64,000 nucleotides of DNA, taken from Dryomyza anilis. Its lineage: Eukaryota > Arthropoda > Insecta > Diptera > Dryomyzidae. How positions within the stretch are numbered: position 1 is the stretch's first letter; each line of letters begins with the position of its first letter. Positions 56,174-64,000 of this stretch are shown in pieces. The stretch spans positions 122,339,593-122,403,592 of the forward strand of contig OX638130.1 in the NCBI GenBank assembly GCA_951804985.1, given 5' to 3'. Below the pieces are notes generated by a model. That model was not told the DNA's origin and did no database searches. It worked only from the letters and a program-made list of their open reading frames with translations. The translations under genes and the position numbers were made by a program.

Positions 56174-58570
56174 CGATTAATACATGAACAATAAAATCAA
56201 TTAGCGTATTCACAGTTCATCGTATTTTAGTATCGTATTCGTATTCGTACCATGTTGTATATATACGATACTATAACCCAGAAACGCCAATTAGTTGTTG
56301 CATCCCTTATAAAAGTGAAATACAACATGTGTTGTATTTGAGAGTAGCCCTGAGGCATGTTTTTCAGTGTCATATTTTGTGAAATGAAAAAAAATTGTGA
56401 AATTGAAGACAAACAGTGCATATAAAATTTTAATTTATTTGTTTTACTTTGAAAATCGAGGAGTATTTATGATAATTTCAAAAAATTCTAATTTTATAAG
56501 AATCAACTGCATTTATTTGCGGAAATATTTTAACAAGCAGAAAAGAGGTACTCACAGTTAAATTGTCTTACTGTCGTATTCGTACAATGTCGTACCATAA
56601 TATGAAACTGCAAAATATCTACAAAAATTTGAAATATCCCTATAAATTCAACTTGTTCTAAATTTGAAATTTAATTAAAAATTCGAAAAACTATTCAAAT
56701 TTACTAATAAAAGTTTCACATAAAATTTGAACTTGCGTCGAATATTATCTGAAATACATACTCTAAAACCTTATTCTAGATTTTTTTTTTCGGTCAAAAA
56801 TTTTAAATCTTAAAAAATATTGAATTTTTCGGGAAAAGTCATATAAAATATTTTTTTTTATCCGTGTGGCAACACCTTGAAAGCCGCCTGTCTTCGGACA
56901 CCGTAGTTCATTAAAAAATTCAAAAAGGCAGGGCATGAATGAGTTGAAATAGATTCAGACCGCAGTGGGTGTTCGTTCGTTCCATTGTTCAATTGTTTCA
57001 AGTACTTAAGTGTGAACATGTCACAGATTTGGTATTTTTTTTTTGAAAACTTAAATTAAAATGTCATTGTAGATTTGAATGTCACAACCTTGAATTAAAT
57101 TCCGAAAAATATGACATTAATTACATTATTTCAGGTGAAATGTTATTTTTTAAGTATTTTCGTTTTCAAAATGAAAACAATAAACGGGATTAAAGTACGA
57201 ATTCAACATAATTATTTAAATCGATCTTTTCAAAAAGCGTTTAACTTTTTTACAACATCACCGCATAGTTCTATTATTATACACCCCATAGACATATGCG
57301 TCAATATTGGTCGTAATGCGACGTCAGCTCCCCTATAGACCGCCCACAGCACAGCATAAATAACAAAAAAGCGACAAAATAAAATAAACAATACGTCAAA
57401 ATTCACTCATATTTTCACAATCACGGCTCACATTGACAAGAACAGACAGCTACAGCTGATATCTGGGTTGACAATACTTGTTTACATGAATGTCAGTCAG
57501 ATTGTCGGAGGCACAACTACAAAATAGTGCGTGATATACACATGTTGTGATTTTATAGTTTTCATGGAGGTACAATATTTGATTGAGGGAAAAATAATGC
57601 TAATGAGCAGAACAGTGAAGAAATAATTTAGAGAAATATCACCACTATATATGCCACAATAACTGAGAACTTAGTAATACTGACTTCTAAGTTACGATAT
57701 GTAGTTTAAACTGTCGATTATATTTTTCATAAACTAAAAAGTAAATCAAAACCAGAGTTGTATATACTAATGTTTTATGTATATTATATTCATAAGTCAA
57801 AAGTAATTGGAATAGGTTCTCGAATCATTTTATGATTTATTATTCATAATTCATGACTAATATTTCATATAATGTGTTAAATATTCGTAGCTAATCGAAA
57901 TTATGCAGAACATAGTGAAAAGTATCGTATTTTAAAATATAATATAATACTGCACTTTAGCTTATTATATCATTAGACCCATATTTCACATTATTTAGTC
58001 AATTAAATGGTTTTCTGACTGTGTTTTTTCCGAACTGTCGTAAATTAGCTTGAATATAAGTAATACAAGTTGTGAATAATTATTCATAATTTCAATTTTT
58101 ATGATTAAATGATGACAAAAATGTTGAAAAAATAAATAAATATCGAAAATTAAAAATGTCGAAATTTTAAATGGCGAAATCATTTTTAACCCACAAAAAA
58201 TGATCGAAAATATTAAAAGTAACAAAAATATTGTTTTTGTGTAAGTAATATATTTTAGTAAGCAAAAAATTTACAAATAAATATAATAAAATACGAAGAT
58301 AACGATTTCAAAAAATTAGAATATTCATAAAACAGACACCACAATTCAAAGTCCGGTCGAAATCAAATTTTTAGCTACTTTAAATCCGTGCGTAATGGAA
58401 TTCAGTATAAATATGTCCACTACGACGAAACCGCATTCCATTCCGCATGGAACCTAGAGTAGCTAAAAATCTAATTCCGCAACGAGGGTACTCAGAATTG
58501 AGGTGAGAACATATCAGAAAATGCGAATATTAATTTAAAACTATAAAAACAAATTTAAATTTAATTTGAA
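56174..58570. other. Interval without recognised gene or element
   Basis: Mainly A+T-rich, with a more balanced part near 57270-57480. At 58374-58470 TTTTTAGCTACT and AGTAGCTAAAAAT form a small inverted pair around about 90 bp, perhaps a decayed MITE. Frames of 60-76 codons match nothing known. Confidence 0.35.
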
Positions 58571-58828
58571 AGCGTCATTTTTAAATATTATGCCATCAAA
58601 ATACCATGAAATTTGGCATGAAAATTTATAACAAATCAACAAAAATTTTGAATTAAGTATCTACTTGATATTTGAAGTGCAGAGAAAATGACAATTGGCC
58701 ACATTTTCGTGTTTAGAAGACTTTAATTGTTCGAAAGATTGTTTTATAACATTTAAAATGGAACCTCGACGGAGTTACTAGCATCAAGAGATGTTGCAAA
58801 TGAACTATCATACAAAAGTATCTTTATG

Positions 58829-59921
58829 CACAGAAAAAAAATGTACATCATATTGATGAATTCCGTTCTTCAAACCATGATTCATTGTATTGAAGATCCG
58901 TTCATAATATTAATGTCTAACGACATCAATGTTGTGAATGCGATCACAAATATGAGGAACGCTTGGTAATTGTCGAAAAAGTGTTCTTCAATATGATGTA
59001 TGTGAAGAATACGTTTCATAATATTAATGAACAAAAACATAAAATACAATTTGTATGTACTTCATATTGAAGAAGACTGTTCATTAAACCAAATATCAGT
59101 CAAAATTTTTCGTTTGCCGTACTTCTCAGTTCTCAAAAAGTTCTTGTATGTTATTTCTTATAAAAGGTTCATGATGGAAAGATATACGAATTCGAATTTC
59201 GGTAGTAAATTTTAATAATTTCGACTCGTTGTTGGCTCGTACATCTTTCCATCATGAAATGGCAAACCTTACCTAAGAGAAATGTCAAAAGAGCGGCAAG
59301 AAATATGGCGTCGTTTGCTGTCACTGCCGCTCTACTTTTGTAGCGCCCCTTGAAAAAACTTTTGTAGCGCTCTTATGGAAAAACCCTTTATAATGCTTGC
59401 TCGACGTGCATAAATTTGTAAAAAGTTTTATAATATATTTATTATTAATAAAAAATTTATTATTAATAAAAAGTTATGTATAAAAAAAAATGTGTTTTGA
59501 AAAAATAATTTTTTGATTTTTTTTTTTTTTAATTTGTTTATTAAAATTTTTTTTCTTTAAAACTTTTTTTTTTTGGAATTTTTTTTTCAAAATTTGTTTT
59601 TTCCAAAGTTTTATTTGGATAAAAATTTTTTTTAACAAATTATTTTTCGGATGAATTTTTTTTCGAAACAAATATATTTTTTTTTCAATTATTTTTTAAA
59701 TAAAATTTTTACAACAACACTTTTTTAGATATTTTTTGAATTCATAAATATGACGATTTAAATTCATTGTATTGAATACAATTTTATATATATAATGAAT
59801 GTATTCATCAATATGTTATTTTATGAACGGTGGTAGCAATATGATGAATCTGGTAGTTGGTGAAAAAATTCCTAACATTTATGAATAAATTCATCATATT
59901 GAAGTATTTTTTTTTTCTGTG
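58829..59921 (+). mobile_element. TA-MITE family, copy d
   Basis: From CACAGAAAAAAAATGTACAT to TTTTTTTCTGTG, flanked by TG on the left and TA on the right. Carries all the family's modules: ATGATTCATTGTATTGAAGA, AACGACATCAATGTTGTGAA, AGTTCTCAAAAAGTTC, and at the right GAACGGTGGTAGCAATATGA. It interrupts a foldback element and is itself interrupted by 59164-59387. Confidence 0.87.
59164..59387. mobile_element. 224-bp insertion inside MITE copy d
   Basis: Absent from copy b, where TTATTTCTTATATAATGCTT is continuous. In copy d the element from AAGGTTCATGATGG to GGAAAAACCCT is flanked by TTATAA at 59158-59163 and 59388-59393. Inside are an inverted pair CATGATGGAAAGAT and ATCTTTCCATCATG, and another AGAGCGGCA and TGCCGCTCT. 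More GC-rich than its host. Terminal AAGG(T/G)TT inverted similarity is short. Not a family I can name. Confidence 0.8.
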
Positions 59922-60053
59922 TATCTTTGAATCACAATATCTTTGGAAATAGTGGTCGATAAAATTTGTCAACGCATATCTCGAAATCCAAAATTCCATT
60001 GAAATCGCACAAGGTAAGTTGCAACCCCTATCGATTGTGTGTGGAATGGCTCT

Positions 60054-60792
60054 AATAAGATTTTAAATTTGTATTTCGACATTGTTTGCTCTCATAAAAA
60101 AATATGTGAATTTCTATTTTAAAATATTTTTCGACATATTTTGTTTCGACAATAAATTGTTTCCGGATTTTAAGTCTTTTAAATTTCGACATTTTAAGGT
60201 TTCGACATTTGTATAATTTATGAATACTACTCATCATAGTGATTTATATATTTTTTTATATATAATTCATAAATAAAATAATTCGAAAAAAAATTGTTTT
60301 ATAAACGTCTTATTTATAAATCAAAAATAAATAATTTTCGACGTGTGTTAAAACTCCAAGGTCTCGTTCGTTCAGTGTAACAAGTAAATAAAAAAAATAT
60401 AATTCATGATTTACTATTATTTTATTGGGAAGAATACTTTACATTACGTGCACTTTTGTGATTCGTAGGTACATTTTAGTTTGCAAATAAGCAAAGGACT
60501 CAATTAATAAAAATAAAAAGAATTAAATGGTAGGCAAGTGTTGAAACCTTCGTTTAATAACGGTTTCGATTTCGGTTTTCTTCCACGTTACGGTTTCGGT
60601 TACGGTGTCGGTTTTAAGATTTTATAATAAAATGGTATCGGTATACCGGTTCCAAGTTACGGTTTCGTTTTTTGTATTAAGGGTGTGTGCGAGTTCGACT
60701 AAATTGATGACTAAACTAAATGTACGACCTTTCAATCAATCATGTACGGATTTTCACTAACACCAGAACGAATAAAATATAAATTTCACATT
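60054..60792 (+). other. A+T-rich interval with CGGTTT stretch
   Basis: A degenerate CGGTTTCGGTTACGGT stretch covers about 60560-60675; otherwise no repeat and no gene recognised. Confidence 0.45.
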
Positions 60793-60940
60793 CAGCCCAA
60801 TTCTAAATAAATACTCCCGTAAATATTTGGGAAAAATTATTTCGGAGAAAAAAGCTTTGTATGTAAATTCAATACAAGTCTTTTTTCTCCCAAACATTTC
60901 TCCCAATTATTTATGGGAGTATTTATTTAGAATTGGGCTG
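60793..60940. mobile_element. 148-bp hairpin MITE
   Basis: CAGCCCAATTCTAAATAAAT at 60793 and its exact complement ending CAATTGGGCTG-like at 60940; the inverted repeat extends over about 40 bp with two mismatches (ACTCCCGTAAATATTTGGGA against ACTCCCATAAATAATTGGGA). ATT stands on each side (60790-60792 and 60941-60943), a possible 3-bp target duplication. Such a length and strong hairpin are typical of MITEs. Superfamily not assigned. Confidence 0.8.
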
Positions 60941-61539
60941 ATTGTAAAGGTACAAATACCAGCTACCCTGTATATATCGCGTGACAACAAACAGGCGTAT
61001 GACACACTACATGTGTGTATTCTAGTACAGCCTTCCAGCTGACAACAAAAAGCAACACTTACGAATTTTCTTTGTTGTACAAAAAATGTCCTCGAAAAAA
61101 TCGATTACAAGCTTGGATGCTGTGTTCCCATTTTTTGTTATTACGCTTTCGTAGGAAGCAGAAGATAAGATACTATGCAGATACTATTTTTCTTTGGAGT
61201 TACGTGTCTTTTTTGTAGTTGTATACGATTTATCGCTAAACAAGTGATGGAAGAAATCAATAACAAAACACATGCATAGTCGGACGACGAACGACACTAG
61301 TGTAGTGAAGCTAGGAGTTGTATGTATTTAATTTGATGTACCGCTACACAAATGAATGAAGAATAACAAATTTTAGATAAATTTTTGGGAAATATTTTGT
61401 CTCAAAAAACCATTTGTCAATATTTTCTACAACAAGAAGTTTTTATTTGGACCTCAGATTTTATTAAAAGACCTTTAAACATGTCTTGTAATTCAGAGCT
61501 TCTATATAAAATAAAATAATTGGTTTCTGTCTGATTTTA

Positions 61540-61692
61540 AACTATTTTAAAACCGTTTTAAAACCAAACAAAACCGAAACCAATTATATCGGTTTTGGAT
61601 ATCGCTTTATATCTGATTTTTGTATAACCGTTTCGGTTTTCAAAATGAATTGGTTTTAAACGGATATCGGTTTCGGTTACGGTTTCAATCCT
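61540..61692 (+). repeat. CGGTTT-type degenerate stretch
   Basis: AAACCGTTTTAAAACC and CGGTTTCGGTTACGGTTTC motifs; same type as 60560-60675. Confidence 0.55.
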
Positions 61693-63728
61693 TGATGGTA
61701 GGTAAATATTATAGGTAAACTAAAACTAAAAAAAAATGATAACCCCAATTACAGCTACCTATAGCGATAATAAATTCAATTATGTGTGCACAAACAACAG
61801 CTAAAATTACCCCAAAATTTGTCAAGTACATGTCCAATAATCATCAATAAACCAAAAAAAAAAATAACCACAAGCATCAAAAGGAATTCTGAGCACTGTC
61901 TGACAATAGCATTCGGACACTTGAACATTGAACCCAGCTGTTGGACAAATTGTGCAGAATGACTCGAATTAAGTCACAAATAAGCAGTTTTTTCTTTTTT
62001 TGTATTTCTACATTGTGTTTGATGACCAAACAAATGTCCTTTTGCAACTTCTTATAAACGAAGTTTCCCATAGCCCAAGGTGGCTGCAGTACAAGAACTT
62101 GGGGTCCGTAAGACTGATGAGTGGCACGTATTTGATGAGTGCGTACATGGCTGTCGTGTAATCATTACAAGGAACATCAGTTGTTTGGCGCTGCCAAAAA
62201 AGTGTTCTCACAACAATGCAATGACAAGTGAAAATATGACTTCCTTGCTGAAAGATGAGACTCGTCGTTTTGTTTCTCATAGTGTACGTGAGCACTTGCC
62301 GTTGGAAATCAAATTTGAACGACATGTTAAACAAATGTCAACCACACTACGTGTTTAACTGAGGTTAAAGTTTTTCCGTGTAGAGCAAAATTCAATTATG
62401 CCGTATATATAATTTTATTATACTTCTCAAGTAACTCCGGTTTATCTTTAGTGCTTAATTTATACCACCAATTTGTAGTATTTCTTCTTATCTGCATTGA
62501 TCGGCCCTTTCGTTCCGCCGATGACATTTATTAAATAATTTTTCTACTTTGATTCCGCAAAGTTTTTCCAACAAATTCCACACGTGAGACGAGTCAGTCA
62601 TAACCACTTCATTGATTATTCACAAGATTATACTACTTATGAAAATATTTGGAGCATTTGCTGTAGCTGTTTTCAATGTTTGGGTTTTTTTTTGGGTATT
62701 TCTCGTCTTCTCTGCACTTGAGTGCCTTCCACTTGCGGTGTACTACCCAACTAAATATTTCTATACTAAATATGCTTCAATGATAGCATGCATAATCCGT
62801 TGAGCAACACTTGAGACTTGAACCCTGATTCGGCCCCATATGTTTTGCTACATTTCTGCTACAATATTATGCTAAGAGCACCCCCAAACCAACTACCCTT
62901 GTACACCGTCCAACTGAAAGGGTCATTTAAAATATTTTCCCAAAATTCCTTATGACTGCTTTTACTACACACTGGTCTCTGGGGTGTCGTAATGCATGCT
63001 ATTTCTTGGATGTGTCCATACTTTTGGACGTTTTTCTTGTTTTTCCGGACTCTGCGGTCACACAGTTTGTCTGAAGACAAACAATTATTCTCCTGCAATT
63101 GGCAATGTTTTGCGGCACGTGGTTTTCTTAACAAATGTTCGACAGTTCTGGAGCAGGCAGGCACGAGACTTCTTGCAAAAGTGCAGTATGCTCAGGGGCG
63201 GAGTGACCATTGAGATGCGCTCGGTTAAAAGTTATAAAAAAAATGTTTAAAGTATAAATATTTCAATTCGCGAAAGATATTAAAATTAATAATTGCGAGA
63301 ATACGGAACTTATCTAACCACAGAATCCTTTCAATATACATGTCTAGAAGCTCTATATCTAGTAGCTTCTATTCTGAATTAAAAAAAGTCTGATCTACCA
63401 ATTTTAAGACATTACTTGGATTAAGGAACGGTAAGTTTTGAGAACTGAAAAGCCGATGTAATTTAAAATTATTCAGAAAGGTTACCTGCGCCCTACAAGC
63501 AACCGATCACGCCATGCATTGTAGAAGTAATTTAACTACTGCGTTTTATTAAACTAGCCCTTCTTGTTTTCCTTTAATCGTGATTTTAACATATCGACTT
63601 ACAAATCAAAACCGATTTAGAGGTGACGCTATTTATATTTCGCTATGACTCCTTCAGCATGTTACCAATGGATGACATTTCGATTATACCCTTCACATAT
63701 AATTCATGGTATAAAAAAACCGTTTGTA
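61693..63728. other. Interval with island 61.86-62.36 kb, no gene recognised
   Basis: Frames overlap on both strands at 62008-62358; the 92-codon plus frame starts at GTG, not ATG. Another overlap lies at 62859-63250 (101 codons minus against 73 and 84 plus). None shows a domain I know. No repeat shared with the window. Confidence 0.35.
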
Positions 63729-64000
63729 CACAAAAAATAAAATACCCATCATATTGATGAATTCCGTTCTTCAAACCATGATTCATTGTATTGAAGAACC
63801 ATTCATAATATTAATGACTAACGCCATCAATTTTTCATGAAATTTTTTTTTATTGAAATATTCGTAAAAAATATTATATTCATAAATATTATGAACAAAT
63901 TCATCCATATGACGATTCAAATTCATTGTATTGAATATTTCGTTCTGCACTATTAGGTTCGATAGTACGAATAATTTCATATATATAATGAATATATTTA
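63729..64000 (+). mobile_element. TA-MITE family, copy e, cut by the window end
   Basis: Starts CACAAAAAATAAAATACCCA after TA and carries ATCATATTGATGAATTCCG, TAATGACTAACGCCATCAAT and TGACGATTCAAATTCATTG. The first five bases are CACAA, not CACAG. The right end lies beyond 64000. Confidence 0.82.

Larger units (their letters stand above)
58572..60053 (+). mobile_element. Foldback element copy 2, right arm, split by a MITE
   Basis: Left piece 58572-58828 has ATTATGCCATCAAAATACCA, AATTGGCCACATTTTCG and AACTATCATACAAAAG. The right piece from 59922 has ATATCTTTGGAAATAGTGG, TCCATTGAAATCGCACAAGG and GTGTGGAATGGC. These match the right arm and end of the 3054-4305 element in order. The left arm is absent. 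Confidence 0.78.

Noticed and set aside
62008..62358. Small gene on either strand
   Set aside because: The plus frame begins with GTG and the minus frame overlaps it; no family resemblance and no clear promoter.
1..64000. CRISPR arrays, bacterial operons, ribosome binding sites or terminators
   Set aside because: Tandem repeats here have no spacer structure and all signs point to an animal genome, so prokaryotic features do not apply.
1..64000. Endogenous viral or LTR-retrotransposon genes
   Set aside because: No gag, protease, integrase, envelope or viral polymerase motif was seen in any frame; the only RT-related sequence is two short LINE relics.

Overview
The window looks like non-coding DNA, intergenic or intronic, from an insect, most likely a higher fly. 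The evidence is the strong A+T bias, scattered (CAG)n/(GCA)n runs, a dispersed element with a GTCT microsatellite core that resembles the mini-me/Helitron-related repeats of Diptera, and decayed LINE reverse transcriptase fragments. I found no host protein-coding gene, rRNA or functional tRNA gene that I can support. Most open frames are short, overlap on both strands, lack a methionine start, or are translations of repeats. The species was not identified.

Layout. 1-10 kb: a 19-bp satellite array, a long foldback element, a TIR element carrying a LINE fragment, a 170-bp tandem duplication and a tRNA-derived SINE with a perfect 14-bp target duplication. 10-25 kb: more GC-balanced single-copy-looking islands alternate with the same 19-bp satellite in reverse orientation, a ~330-bp tandem repeat, a TA-flanked MITE, a second LINE relic, a reversed SINE, a ~1.8-kb array of AACAAATTTGTT-type palindromes, and a tandem duplication built on TTCGGGGAA motifs. 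25-40 kb: mini-me-like copies, a dense cluster of a TIR family beginning CCCAGTATGCC, and a three-layer nest of TA-flanked elements at about 34.8-37.0 kb. 40-50 kb: Helitron-like elements (40.4-41.2 and 44.4 kb), a duplicated ~890-bp A/C-rich block, CAG-rich islands and two further mini-me copies. 50-64 kb: further copies of the palindromic, CCCAGT, SINE, foldback and TA-MITE families, a second three-layer nest at 58.6-60.1 kb, and a compact 148-bp hairpin MITE.

No gene pathway can be described here. What the window records is repeat history: several insertions can be ordered in time because one family interrupts another, and some junctions still show the empty target sequence. The main families appear to be non-autonomous, since no transposase frame was recognised. 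The islands at about 0-1.1, 10.2-11.6, 12.4-13.3, 18.2-19.5, 21.8-24.2, 28.3-29.0, 32.6-33.1, 37.1-38.5, 41.7-42.6, 46.9-48.2, 52.5-53.5 and 61.9-62.4 kb are the best places to look for conserved regulatory DNA or untranslated exons.
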